Below are positions 53,607 to 64,000 of a stretch of DNA of 64,000 bases, one piece after another. Both the position numbers and the translations under genes were made by a program. Position 1 is the first letter of the stretch. Each line of letters opens with the position of its first letter. Source of the DNA: Ophiura sarsii. Taxonomy: Eukaryota > Echinodermata > Ophiuroidea > Amphilepidida > Ophiuridae. A model generated the notes under the pieces. It was given only the letters and a program-made list of their open reading frames with translations, made no database searches and had not been told where the DNA came from. The DNA lies in NCBI GenBank assembly GCA_035610835.1, contig CM069456.1, positions 25,302,234 through 25,366,233 on the forward strand, in the 5' to 3' direction.

Positions 53607-53834
53607 CACTGAGCCAAAAAAGAAACTTATAAAAAAAAGAAACTTATACAATTTTAACAGATCACCAAATAAAATTATGTGCATGCAAATGTACCAAATT
53701 TGGATACAATATTACTGCAAATAACAGTAATATTGTATCCAAATTTGGTACATTTCCATGCACAGAATTTTATTTGGTGATCTGTTAAAATTGTATAAGT
53801 TTTTTTTTTTATAAGTTTCTTTTTTGGCTCAGTG
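53607..53834. mobile_element. Palindromic mariner-type MITE (TA target)
   Basis: A 228-bp element with TA on both sides (53605-53606 and 53835-53836) and ends CACTGAGCCAAAAAAGAAAC. The arms are complements over nearly their full length, with a short loop near 53720. TA duplication and this kind of terminus fit Tc1/mariner. A 14-bp stretch (AGAAACTTATA) is repeated at the left, slightly breaking the symmetry. Confidence 0.8.
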
Positions 53835-54589
53835 TATTTCCACGACGAGCCATTATAATAGGACTCCACTGCTATCTCATAAAACATACACTGCTATCGA
53901 AATCAGGGGGCATTAACAAGGAATCTCACTTTTGGGAGCTTGAAGATGAAAGGAAAATAGTTATTGCCGACGCTTTGGAACCCGACTGTTTATTATGACG
54001 GAATAAATCGTATTCAAAATTAGGAACCAGCGCGATGCAGGGGGCAACTCACGAGCTGCCGAAAGTCAATTTCATAAAAGAAATGATTTCCTTTGTTGGG
54101 TTATAATATATACCATATAGATGATGCTCAGGAGATCTGGGATGGCAGCTAGGGAGTAAGACTTTTTGCACACCATATATCTCAAATTGATAATTATTTG
54201 TAACTTCCTACTCATTGCTTGATCGCATCCCATAATTGCCAACTTCATATAACATGTATAAGATATGCTATCGTATTCAGACCTAGAGGAGGGTATACTT
54301 TCTTATGCTTTCTTGCACTGCTATCTCATACAAGACACTGCTTTCGAAATCAGAGTGCATTAACGAGTCCTTAAAACACTTATGCTATCTTCATAAGATA
54401 GCATGCAGTTTGCTATCTTCATAAGATAGCATGCAGTCTGCGCTTTCTCATCAGAAGAATGCCACCTTCATAAGAGAGCACTGCTATCCTTTTCAGAAGG
54501 TATTAATATTTCCGTGAGCCATGTTCTATCTTTATGGGACTATACTGCATGATATCGTATGTTTCCATAAATTAAGGTCTCACTAGCAA

Positions 54590-56080
54590 AATACCACTTC
54601 CAATTACTTTATCAGATTATAACTAAGGAAGTGTAAGCCTCGTGTTCACTTTTATAGTCTTATGTATTGATATTCCTGTTGATGTGCACTGGTAAACGTA
54701 TTATGTTTTCAATGACAAAGGGATACGGTATATATAGGCCTACTTATTTTGAGAAAGGTGAAAATATCACTTTTGGGGGATACAGCTCCAGCCTTTTAGT
54801 GGTGGGGTAAAACAGATTATGTAGGTCCATAAATGATGGTTAACAAACGGATTTTGAATATATATAATAATCAGAAATCATATATACATAACATTTACCT
54901 GTTTTATGCTAAAATTGTCAACATTTGGTCTAATTTAACCTAATTTAGTAAGAAAGTGTACGCGCAGCACGGAAAAAATGCTTTTTTTGCTAAAATTGTC
55001 AATTGTTTTCTATTTTTAAATTAATTGAATTTTTTTGTGGGTAAAGTGTGTAGAATCCATATTAATCATCAAAGGAGAGAGGTATGTATATGGCTATTCC
55101 AGTATAGCCTTTGCGGAATTACATAGTTTTGAAAGTTGAAAAGCTATGAAACATGGAAATAAATATGGTCATTCTTGATTGTGATGACTTTGGTGTCCCC
55201 ACTAAATTATTACATTTTGACATTTTGATACTTCTTTTTTAACCTTAACATGTTATTATTTGGTGATTATTCTTCTTAATTTATTTCTCAGTTGTGGTTT
55301 CTATATAAATATAAATAATAAAAATTGACCACTTTCTATCACAATTTGAAGAAAATAGAGAATTAGCGTTTTTGTGAAACCACATTTTACCCGCCTGAAT
55401 CAATATTTTAATTGCATAACTGCTCCGATTGCCGATCTTAATATTTCGGTTTATCACCATTTTGAAGGCACTTCCTCTGTGACCATTTTTAATAGTAATT
55501 TAAGAAAAAAAAGATGATTAAAGGGACATTAAAGGGACATTAAGTGGTGTTGAAAATTTTAAATGTTTAAAAATTTACTTCAGAATTCAAGATGAACATT
55601 AAAAATTGCCATTATTGTTGTTTCTACTAACAAAAACACAGCAAAACTTGATTAAAACAATATCATCGCTATTTATTGAAACAACGCCCTCTATGCAAAT
55701 ATGGTTCGCGTTATGTATCACGCGTAGCAGGGGGATACTGTCGGACGTAAAATGCTCGTCCCGCGGGACAAGCATTTTTGTAATCGACGTTTTCTTGTAC
55801 AAAGACAGCTGATTTTTCTAAATCCTTGGTGTAAGTTCATACATAATACAATTATAAAAATAAACTAATCTCAGTTTTTATCATAATTGAGGGCGAGTTT
55901 TTATCATAATTGAGGGCGCTGCCTCCAACACATCTCTTAGTGTCCCTAGGATCCAAATAGGCATGTCACAAAGTGAGTCCCTTATTTATGGAAACACCCA
56001 TTATACAACACTGCTTTCGAAAGTCAGTTTTGCTATCTTCGTAAGACAGCTTTCTGCATCAATCCTTTTAAAACTAATGT
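54590..56080. other. Intergenic stretch with minor repeats only
   Basis: Holds a near-palindrome around CTCGTCCCGCGGGACAAGC (55753-55772), a direct repeat of TTTTTATCATAATTGAGGGC (about 55867 and 55894) and a doubled AAAGGGACATT (about 55519). The 67-68-codon frames over 55599-55812 read on both strands of this palindromic region and are not genes. Confidence 0.45.
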
Positions 56081-56089
56081 GCTATCTCC

Positions 56090-56501
56090 CCGGGGGGGGG
56101 GGGGGGGGGGGCAATCAAACATAATGGTGTACACATGCGTGACCAAATTTTTTCCAGACACCCCCTAAACAAGTTTTTCCCTGCAAGCAAAATGACCCCC
56201 TAAACAAGTTTTTAGCGCGCTTTCCTTGCAAATTTTGACCCCTAAACAAGTTCTTGTCAGAATATGACCCCTAAACAAGTTTTGTCTATTTAACGGGGAA
56301 CAAAATAAGTTACCCTAAACACGTTCGACCTGTATTTTAAGCCGGGGTTTTAAGCCACCCTTTTTCTTGAAAATCAGCGTTTTTAATACCCTTAACGCGT
56401 CACGCACGTGACGCGTCCAACACTGAAAAACACCCCTTTTTACGCGTTTTTTGGTCACGCATGTGTACAACATTATGTTTGACTGCCCCCCCCCCCCCCG
56501 G
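56090..56501. mobile_element. G-run/C-run-bounded TIR element with 9-bp target duplication
   Basis: A 412-bp element flanked by a perfect GCTATCTCC duplication (56081-56089 and 56502-56510). Its ends are CC + 20 G on the left and 14 C + GG on the right, followed inward by matching arms CAATCAAACATAATGGTG and TGTACACATGCGTGACC (right arm: CAGTCAAACATAATGTTG). The interior carries four CCCCTAAACAAGTT words (about 56163, 56197, 56241, 56270) and one CCCTAAACACGTT. No protein recognised. Confidence 0.7.
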
Positions 56502-56620
56502 GCTATCTCCATACAGACAGCCGTCTATATCACAACACTGCTGCCTCTCTCGTGAGATAGCTCTGCTATCTCCATAAGTACCTGCGTTGCCTTCACACTG
56601 TGTGTGTGTGTGTCATGAGA

Positions 56621-56884
56621 CTACTCTCTAAATGTAAAAGAGTGGTTTTCCACTCTTTCAAGGAGTTAAACGCAGGACAACACGTTTTTGAGTGGAAAAA
56701 CACTAGTAAAAGGAGTGAAAGGGGATTTTATATGACAATTTTCCACACTATTGAGAGTGAAAAATGAAACACTCACTAAAGTGGAAATCTTCCACTCTAA
56801 AATAGGTTGTCCTGCCTTTCACTCCTTTCACTCCTTTTCGAGTGAATTTCCACTCTTTCCACTCGTTTTACATTTAGAGAGTAG
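56621..56884. mobile_element. TIR element with CTACTCTCTAAATGTAAAA ends
   Basis: A 264-bp element; inverted ends CTACTCTCTAAATGTAAAAG and the matching right end. The interior repeats TTTCCACTCTTT and CACTCCTTTCACTC words in both orientations, so the arms are largely complementary over their whole length. Confidence 0.65.
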
Positions 56885-57078
56885 GCTTCTGCTATCTTCA
56901 CGATGGGAGACTACACTCTCATCATATAGAACTATCGTATAATAAATGAAAGGGTATCAACATGTCTATGAGCAACCCTTCCTCTTATATCTATAAGGCA
57001 GTATAAAGATACTGTTATCTTAATCAGAGGGCATGTCCATAAGTCAGCTCTGCTATCTTCATAAGACAGCACTGTCAC

Positions 57079-57518
57079 CTTTATACAAGACTTTGGTACG
57101 TGAGGCCACATCTCGAGTATGCAAATTGTGTATGGAGCCCATTCTGCGCAAGGATATCACAAGACTATAGAAAAGGTACAAAGAAGAGCAACTAAATAAT
57201 TCCTGCGCTTGCTGGTCTTCCTTACATCGAACGACAGAAAGAGTTAAATCTACCAACCTTGGCATACAGGAGACTATGAGGAGACATGATCCAAGTCTTC
57301 AAAATCATGAATGGACTGAATGACATGAACAATGTCATTTTTGAGATGAAAGACGCCAATTTAGACCTAAGAGGACACAAACAGAGGATTCAGAAACCAA
57401 GGGCAGTACTGGATTATAAGGAAGAGGTAGCTTCACGCACAGAGTCTTCGACAACTGGAACCTACTTCCCATTGCAGCTGTAGAAGCACCAACAGTACTG
57501 TTTCAAGTCCAAGTTTGA
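57079..57518 (+). pseudogene. CR1-like LINE reverse transcriptase, broken C-terminal part
   Basis: Across two frames the plus strand gives LYKTLV, then PHLEYANCVWSP, GLPYIERQKELNLPTLAYRR, GDMIQVFKIMNGLNDMNN and lastly FDNWNLLPIAAVEAPTV. These are landmarks of the segment after the RT domain in CR1-group LINE polyproteins. It is disabled by at least one frameshift near 57100, stop codons at about 57193 and 57274, and another frameshift near 57430. It is 5' truncated, and it follows the GCTATCTTCATAAGACAGC satellite directly. Confidence 0.8.
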
Positions 57519-58284
57519 TGGTTTATTTTCCAAGAAATACAACAAATTCACATATGGCTTGTGAATTAGAATTACCAGAATTGTTTCAGCAGTCAATGTT
57601 TGTGCAGAACTCTCATTCAAGCCCGTCAGCAGTTAGGCTTATACATGAATTTACAAGAGTAATACGAATGCCTTTTGCCCAAATCAAGAATAGATACCCA
57701 CACCTTCCAATACTACCTGGTAATGGCGAGAAACCAAAAATCGCCCAGGACTAAATATCTCTGGAAACAAAATATCGAGACGAGAGTGATATTCTGCAGA
57801 CGACGAAAAAGTAAGTACAAAAAGTATTAAAAAATGAAGAAAGTGTTTGCTTTGCTAGCACAAATTGTAACATGCGTGTAGGTAGTCAAATAAAGCTCAA
57901 TTATCAAGTATAATAACTTAAATGTTGTTCCGAATTTTGCCGACAATAGTCAGTGACCCAAGACGATTTTGAAATGTTGTAAGTTTTTATTTAGGCCTAG
58001 CCTGGCCCTAGGCCTAGCTCTACATTACTACAATACTAGGCTATAGGTTGGGGCGGACCTACGTCACGCCGGTGAAAACAAATCAACGCCGGTGAAAACA
58101 AAAACAAAAACAACTTGCGCAGATCAATCAATTAAGGCAACCGCACATTGTGCCTACTGCGGATCAAGTGCGTAACGCTCAGCGTTGAGTGCGTGCATGG
58201 AATGTTTTGTTTCTAAAACACTGGTTGCCAAGCAAATTTGCTAAAAATAACTCAAAGTTCCTGTATGTCCGCGCCCTTGTAGCC
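57519..58284. other. Intergenic stretch, no certain gene
   Basis: A 79-codon frame (57515-57754) has no recognised family. A strong donor-like AAAAAGTAAGTAC lies at 57808-57820, but no exon can be supported before it. A doubled CGCCGGTGAAAACAAA occurs at about 58069 and 58086. Confidence 0.35.
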
Positions 58285-58475
58285 TATACTCTGTTTGGCC
58301 ATCTCGAGACAGTGACGTTACCGCGAATTCTACTAATTGCATCACATAACGCGCGCGAATACTCGCGGCGCTGGCGTACAAACACGAGCGTTGAAAGGCG
58401 GAAGATACACACGCGTGCGTAAAAGCTGCGACTGTTCAGTTACGTCACTGTCTCGAGATGGCCAAACAGAGTATA
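58285..58475. mobile_element. TIR element with ACTCTGTTTGGCCATCTCGA ends
   Basis: Inverted arms of about 34 bp: TATACTCTGTTTGGCCATCT onward through CGAGACAGTGACGT, and the exact complement on the right. The interior is CpG-rich (GCGCGCGAATACTCGCGGCGC). TA/TATA at both borders would fit a TA target. About 191 bp. Confidence 0.75.
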
Positions 58476-59150
58476 TACTCCCTGCCAATGCCATAGTCCT
58501 TTGGGCATAATTCGCGTTATTTTACGCGAGCTTATTCTGTTGTTGTTTGCGGGGCGCTGCGAACAATGTCATGCGCCGTCAATCAAGGCGCCGTGACGAT
58601 TTCACGTATTGACCAATTAGCTAGGTTAGGATGCGTGATTATTTGTTTAAAGGAACCGGTACGGTACGCACTTCCGTATTTACGCACACTCGCACCTACG
58701 TATTGCAATGCGCACCTACGCACATACGTACGCAACTCGAACGTACGCATGATTTGATGGAATTATGTCCAAACCAAGGGCGGCATTATGACAGGGAGTA
58801 GGCCTATATTATAGGCTGTGGCTGAGGCGTTAGAACAGGGATTAGGAGTTGTAATCAGGACACAATGACAGGCGATTGTCGGCTTAGATGATAGCTTTAA
58901 TAGAAGGCTTATGATCTAGTGCGCATGTGTGACTATAACTATAACGGTACGACAAGGGTGATCCAAATGTATATAAACCTATAACATCTCCCCTTTTATA
59001 CAGATGAGTTTCATCAGTTATAAAACACGGTTCCATTTGCCAAAACCCAAATAAAACAAATTCTGCATTTTTTGTGTGTGTGTGGTAACCGTCATATTGC
59101 AAACTAGGAACTTTCGCAACGTAATGCATTGTTGCTGATTGTTGTCAAGA
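58476..59150. other. CpG-rich stretch
   Basis: CG dinucleotides are dense up to about 58760, with repeated TACGCAC/CGCACCTACG words (58665-58750). This could be a promoter region of a neighbouring gene or a young, unmethylated repeat. No exon is recognisable. Confidence 0.35.
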
Positions 59151-59152
59151 AT

Positions 59153-59296
59153 GTTCTTTGACAGTTTATAGTGTTCTTTACACTTTCAAGAGTGTTCTTT
59201 GACAGTTTATAGTGTTCTTTACACTTTCAAGAGTGTTCTTTGACAGTTTATAGTGTTCTTTACACTTTCAAGAGTGTTCTTTGACAGTTTATAGTG
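59153..59296 (+). repeat. 41-bp minisatellite, left part
   Basis: Three full units and one partial unit starting at 59153, 59194, 59235 and 59276, nearly identical. Each is built of two half-units, GTTCTTTGACAGTTTATAGT and GTTCTTTACACTTTCAAGAG-T. The array resumes at 60542, after an inserted element. Confidence 0.9.
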
Positions 59297-60541
59297 GGGC
59301 AATTCCACGGTAACAGCGTGACGGTTTAGAAGATATTTTCACACTTCATATGCAAATAACATACACACTTGAATTATTCAGAACATTTTTTTATTGCATT
59401 TCTACTACTACTAGTACAACCTACACATAGAAAAAAAAAAAAAAAAAAATCATTCACATTTATGAAATATGAATATTAATGAGTGCGGTAACAGCGTGAC
59501 GCTAAAAAGGACATAGGTATTTTTCTCATTTATGAATAGTTAAAACTCTGTGAACTTTTTTTTATTTTTAAAGTTTCATCAGGTGGATTGTAATTATAAG
59601 AAAGTCAGCTATAACTTCCCTGTATAAAAAAGAAAATATCTTATGATTTTAAATATATATGATACAATAAACAAATTTGCATACGGTAACAGCGTGACGG
59701 TAACAGCGTGACCAAAGGCTGACCCTATATGAGCAATGCAAAAAGATCAAACGTTGACGATACAATGATCTCCAAAACTTACACTGATTATAGTGATTGT
59801 TGATTTTAATTAAATTAAATCACATTATAGTGTTCTTTGTTAGTTTAAAATAGATAAAATACAATATTAAATACAATATTAAGTTAATTAAATTATCCAA
59901 TTAAAACACATTTAACTTAAAAATTGTATTGGAACTCACTGTATAATTCAATGGGGGTCACGCTGTTACCGTCACGCTGTTACCAAAAAAGTAACAGCGT
60001 GACATATTGCTAATTGAAATAATTAATTAACAAAAGGTAGTACTGCATCTTTGAAGCATGTATGTTATAGGTCTATGGGAGTGTGATTTGCATTGCAAGT
60101 ATTATTTAATTTGTATGTAGATTTAATGAAAATGTAAAAAAACCTTAAAAACATCAATTTTTTCGGTAACAGCGTGACATTTTGGTGAAATCTTATTAAA
60201 AATTGATCGTTGAGTCGCAACGCATAGTGTTTTAAAAAAAAAAATTATTTAAAGAATAATATAAGTATGTAAGAGCTCACAACTGATAAAATAATTTTAA
60301 AGTGATTATTTTCAGTTTATAAATGAATAGCATTATAAATAACAGATTTTACAACAAAATTAATAAAATTAGTAGATTATGCTAATTAAAACGGGGAAAA
60401 AACACAAAATATGTAAAAAAAATTTAAAAAAAGTTCATATCTGGAAAATTTAGACTTTTAGCTTTAATTTGATACTAAATATGTTAGGATATGAATAACT
60501 TGAAAATTAGTGGTCATGTCCACCTTTGCATGGAATTGCCC
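59297..60541. mobile_element. 1,245-bp element with eight GGTAACAGCGTGAC motifs
   Basis: Inserted in the minisatellite with a 4-bp target duplication AGTG (59293-59296 and 60542-60545); removing it restores the minisatellite unit. The ends are short inverted repeats, GGGCAATTCCACGG and GCATGGAATTGCCC. Inside are six direct copies (59309, 59487, 59685, 59699, 59991 lacking the first G, 60165) and two inverted copies (59957, 59971) of GGTAACAGCGTGAC, with two copies back to back in three places. The rest is about 75 percent A+T without a useful frame. Probably a non-autonomous DNA transposon whose motif may be a transposase or host-protein binding site; the superfamily is not recognised. Confidence 0.75.
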
Positions 60542-60632
60542 AGTGTTCTTTATTCTCTCAAGAGTGTTCTTTGACAGTTTATACTTATAGTGTTCTTTAC
60601 ACTTTCAATAGTGTTCTTTTACAGTTTATTAT
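60542..60632 (+). repeat. 41-bp minisatellite, right part
   Basis: Continuation of the array at 59153, more diverged (GTTCTTTATTCTCTCAAGAG, GTTCTTTACACTTTCAATAG). Confidence 0.8.
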
Positions 60633-60737
60633 AGTATCTGAAGCCATTTTATATTGAACAATTTTTTAAATTTTTTTGTTGTTAAACAATCAGCTTGGCA
60701 CTCTGTGCGCAAGTAACTTTATAAAAGTTGATGATTA

Positions 60738-61500
60738 GGCCCCTTGCAATTAAATGTGAGTTTACTGTTGCCCGCGCGCGTCCAAAAGTCACCCGCGTGA
60801 TATGTAATATTTTTAAAATATTTAATTATTTCATTGTTTAAAGCTTTTTCATAAGCTTTTTAACACTTTTCCGGCGATGAAATTAGCCGATGAGCCGCAT
60901 TTCAATACTTCCGGGTTGGGAAAACATTTCTGTGAAGTAAAAAACTCTGCACGAAACTTGCAATTGTCGCTTTGTATTGAAATGTGTGCATTTGAAACAT
61001 ATTCGTAGGCACGGCAATTGATTACTGTGCAATCGCTTCTGCGCATGACGTCACATCAAAACATTGCCGAGTTATTTTTAGTTTTTTGCCTAGCGTCCGC
61101 AAAGCCGAACCGCCGAACTTCTTTGGAGTTTCCTAGTGCATTCTGGGTAATATTTCAGGTTTGTTTACGATCGCCATCTTTAAAATTCTTCGAGCTAGCG
61201 TAACGAATTTTGTTTTACAAACATCGAATATCTTATTAATATTCATATTCAAAATAGGGATGCAAATATGAATAGATTCCTTTATAAAAGAAACAAAATG
61301 CAAAGCCAATGCAGTAGGTGGTGGTAGGACATAATTAACAGCATTTGAATTGTATTCGTACCTTGGATAATAGTTAACAACGCCGACAATATTAAATCAG
61401 GTGACTTCACCCCAAAATATTACAATATTAATATTAAATAGTCACCTCGTCCTGGTTTTCAAAAACGCAACAGTAAACTCACATTTAATTGCAAGGGGCC
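60738..61500. mobile_element. Harbinger-like MITE, 763 bp, TTA target duplication
   Basis: Flanked by TTA (60735-60737 and 61501-61503) with inverted ends GGCCCCTTGCAATTAAATG, continuing TGAGTTTACTGTTGC, exact over about 34 bp. TTA duplication plus GGCC ends fit PIF/Harbinger. The interior has CpG-rich segments (CCCGCGCGCGTCC) but no transposase. Confidence 0.8.
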
Positions 61501-61636
61501 TTATAGCAATATAAAGGAAAATTTTGAGAGAAAAAAAAATATAAAAAAAAAAACCAAACAAAAAAGTGCTCCTTGTTTATACAGTCTTTCAATCTTGCTG
61601 GTTGCCATGCGTTAACAGGAGTCCATAAACTCTGCT

Positions 61637-63200
61637 AGTCTATGTGATATAGTCTCTGAATCTTGCTGGCGGTCTGATGGATCTGGTTCGGGTTTTCACA
61701 GGTTCACTTTCTGCTGCTTTCACTGGAACACTCGGTGTCGGCGGCATCTTGGCAGGCGATGTTATCACTTTTGCTGTAGTGTTGCTCTTGCGCTTTGCCT
61801 GAGTAGTTGCAGTGGTGGCGGTCTTTCTGAAGCTGCTCTCTTCCGGTACTGGTGCAGTGATTATCTGTGGTTTCACTGATTGCGTTTCTTGCTCATTGGA
61901 TGTGCGCAAGAATTTGCGGTTTCTCTTGAACTTTTGTCCCGATTCATTCTCTATCAGGTAGGATCTTGGACCGACTTTGCCGATGCATTGGCCCAAAGTC
62001 CACTCTCTATTGTATTGGTTTGGCTGAATTCTCACTTGTTGTCCAATTTGTAGTTCTGGTAGGGGCTGCGTTCCTTTATCGTAGTGAAGTTTAGCTTTTT
62101 GCTTTCTGATTTTGATCTGATCAGAAACTCCATCCACTACACTTGGTTTCAGCAACCCTTCTGACGTTGGCAATAATGTATTGGTTCGTCTGGACATTAT
62201 TCTTTGGACGGGACTGTTTCCGCTTTCACCTGGGGTGTTTCTCCAATCTAAGATAGCTAGATGAACATCTTTCTTCTCAGATTTGGTTTTCTTGATGATC
62301 TTCTTCGCTATCTTTACTGTGGCTTCAGCTTTTCCATTCGACTGGCTGTGGTATGGTGAAGATGTAATATGCTCAAATTCCCATTCTTGTGAGAATTGTT
62401 CGTAATGTTCAGCGATGAACTGGGGTCCGTTGTCCGCTACTACTTTATCAGGTATGCCATGTCTTGCGAAGTGGTTCTTAGTCTTGTCTACAATCACTTG
62501 AGCTGTAGTGTCTCTGGTTACATTATTGAGCTCCCAGAAGTCGCTGTAATGGTCGACTGTTATCAGATAGTCTTCTCCTCTGTATGCGAACAAGTCTTGT
62601 GATACTAGACTCCATGGTCGGGTTGGTATTTCATAAGACATCATTGGTTCTGCTCTCTGCTTATCTTGATAGATGTTACACGCACTGCAATTTGCAATCA
62701 TATCCTTGATTTGGGCTGTCATTCCTGGCCAAAACAGGATATCTCTGGCCCTTCGTAGCGTAGCTTCCACACCTAAGTGGCTTGTGTGCAGCTTGTTCAT
62801 CATGTTTGCTTGTAGGGCCTTAGGAACTATGACTTGCATTCCTCGGTAGAGAATTCCATTCTGTACTGTTATATCTTCCTTGCAGCTGAAGTACTCCCTG
62901 ACATTTGTTGGCACTTCATTTCTGACTTCAGGCCATCCTTGTAGAACAACGGTTTTCAACGTTTCCAGTGTTGTATCCGTCTGTGTTTCTTTCTGCAGTT
63001 GTATGCTAGTTGCATCGCTGATTCTCAGGTATTCTATCTAGTTTATGGATTGAATCTCTTCATACAGTGTCTGCTCCCGCTGTATCTTCAGGATTTGGTA
63101 CTCCGGAATGTTATTCTGATGCGTTGTACTTGCTGGTAAGTATGCCCTGCTGAGGAAGTCTGCCATCGTGCAGTTATTGTCCGTTTTACTATACTGCATA
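61637..63200 (-). pseudogene. Ty3/gypsy LTR retrotransposon, 5'-truncated integrase
   Basis: A minus-strand frame of 439 codons (61640-62959) encodes the integrase end of a Ty3/gypsy polyprotein. In order: the zinc-binding domain (HTSHLGVEATL...CSACN, HHCC), the catalytic core with D in SQDLFAY, D in VADNGPQF and E in NGKAEATVK, and a basic C-terminal tail ending RPPARFRDYIT. Similarity continues upstream in the same frame, through QTDTTLETL and a single in-frame TAG at 63038-63040, to NNCTMADFLSRAYLP, the end of the RNase H domain, at about 63195. Reverse transcriptase, protease and gag are missing and no LTR was found. The integrase core looks intact, so decay is recent. Confidence 0.85.
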
Positions 63201-64000
63201 CACAGGGAGCTCGTAATTGGTGCGTGACCTCTCCTAAACGCTATGTACTACAGGTATACGAGGATTGCAAGTTATTTTCGTTTTAGCCAAACTATTTACT
63301 CAAATTTACCAATACCCTCCCATCTGAGGGAGTATATAGTTTTCTTCCTTGTATCCAATTTTATAAAAGAAAAGTTGCCCGGAACCATAGCGGTGATCCA
63401 TTTTTGTACACAGATGTAAGGAGTAGCGGGCCAATTTCTGTCCATGTATAGCCAATGGCAAAATTGACTCTCGCCATAAATATCAAGACCGCTATATTCA
63501 TGAGGACGTGGTTTACAAACGGCTTGTTCTATAGACCTATAACTCTTTTTAAAGTCTTGCCAAGACCCTCATTTATTAGCATGTCAAAAGGGAATCCGAT
63601 TAGACAAAGGACATTTAGCGGTCAAATTAATATGTAATGACTACGAAAGGGCCCAAATATATCGCTATCTAAAATAAAAACTTCCAATTTCCTAAATTTA
63701 CGCCCGACTGGCTTGACTGTGTGCAGTGGACTTCGGGGCGTTCGATAGGTGATAATTGGTATTCTATTGTCACCTTATTGACTGTAACCATCAAGTACAA
63801 AAGGTGTTATTTAAATAACAATATAGCTCTCCCGAAAATTGCTACGCACAGAATTTATCAAGAGTTTTTTCTTGTAACAAGGCTTTAATATCGATAAATT
63901 TATCTCTAAAATAATACATATAAGTATGAAATTCAGATGATCATCAAGCAGAGAATATACTTTTTCTAAATCTAAAGTTATTTTCTCTACATATCATTCC
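63201..64000. other. Intergenic stretch with no recognised feature
   Basis: No homology to the gypsy element continues here, and no LTR, gene or repeat family was recognised. Confidence 0.45.

Larger units (their letters stand above)
53355..57075. repeat. Degenerate satellite with GCTATCTTCATAAGACAGCACT
   Basis: The words GCTATCTTCATAAGA(C/T)AGC, ACTGCTATC and CGAAATCAG.GGGCATTAAC recur irregularly (about 53364, 53395, 53455, 53885, 54325, 54405, 54415, 56030, 56080, 56555 and 57050). GCTATCTTCATAAGATAGC is itself a palindrome. The array is interrupted by the 53607, 56090 and 56621 elements and by unrelated sequence (about 54590-55980), so it is an old, broken satellite. Confidence 0.55.

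Noticed and set aside
59153..60632. CRISPR array
   Set aside because: The units are contiguous 41-bp minisatellite repeats without unique spacers, in animal DNA.

Overview
This window is animal nuclear DNA, AT-rich, with spliceosomal introns and a dense load of mobile elements. It contains one recognisable host gene: the C-terminal half of a coatomer zeta subunit (COPZ, a component of the COPI vesicle coat) on the + strand. Three coding exons are visible, at 2650-2727, 4935-5025 and 49010-49057. Their splice phases agree, and together they carry the conserved C-terminal third of the family through to the stop codon. The first exons lie upstream of the window. The last intron, 5026-49009, is 43,984 bp long and takes up about two thirds of the window.

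The mix of Penelope-like retroelements, CR1/L2-type LINEs, tRNA-derived SINEs, many TIR elements and G-run-ended repeats suggests a marine invertebrate, perhaps an echinoderm or hemichordate. That placement is an inference from style, not a match to a known genome.

Layout. 1-5025: COPZ exons and introns with several TIR repeats. 5026-49009: the giant intron, holding non-autonomous DNA transposons (Harbinger-like with TTA target sites, TTAA-specific families, 9-bp-TSD and 8-bp-TSD elements, a TTCGCGAA-rich family and others), tRNA-derived SINEs on both strands, three Penelope fragments, two LINE 3' ends, tandem duplications, a GATT/GATC microsatellite and a palindrome array inside a TIR element. 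49058-57080: COPZ 3' UTR, then repeat-rich intergenic DNA including a degenerate GCTATCTTCATAAG satellite invaded by a palindromic mariner-type MITE and a G-run-bounded element. 57079-57518: a broken CR1-like LINE. 57519-59150: CpG-rich sequence with one foldback element. 59153-60632: a 41-bp minisatellite split by a 1.25-kb element carrying eight copies of a GGTAACAGCGTGAC motif. 60738-63200: a Harbinger-like MITE and a 5'-truncated Ty3/gypsy integrase on the minus strand.

The most unusual items are the GGTAACAGCGTGAC element (59297-60541), the palindrome array inside a TIR element (7961-8305), the Penelope fragment with mirrored hammerhead-like cores (23641-23915), and a pair of duplicated segments in which each copy acts as the empty site for the other's TTAA insertion (45955-47395). 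No bacterial features, CRISPR arrays, rRNA or functional tRNA genes were found. All repeat comparisons were made by eye within this window, so family assignments rest on terminal motifs, target-site duplications and short protein signatures.
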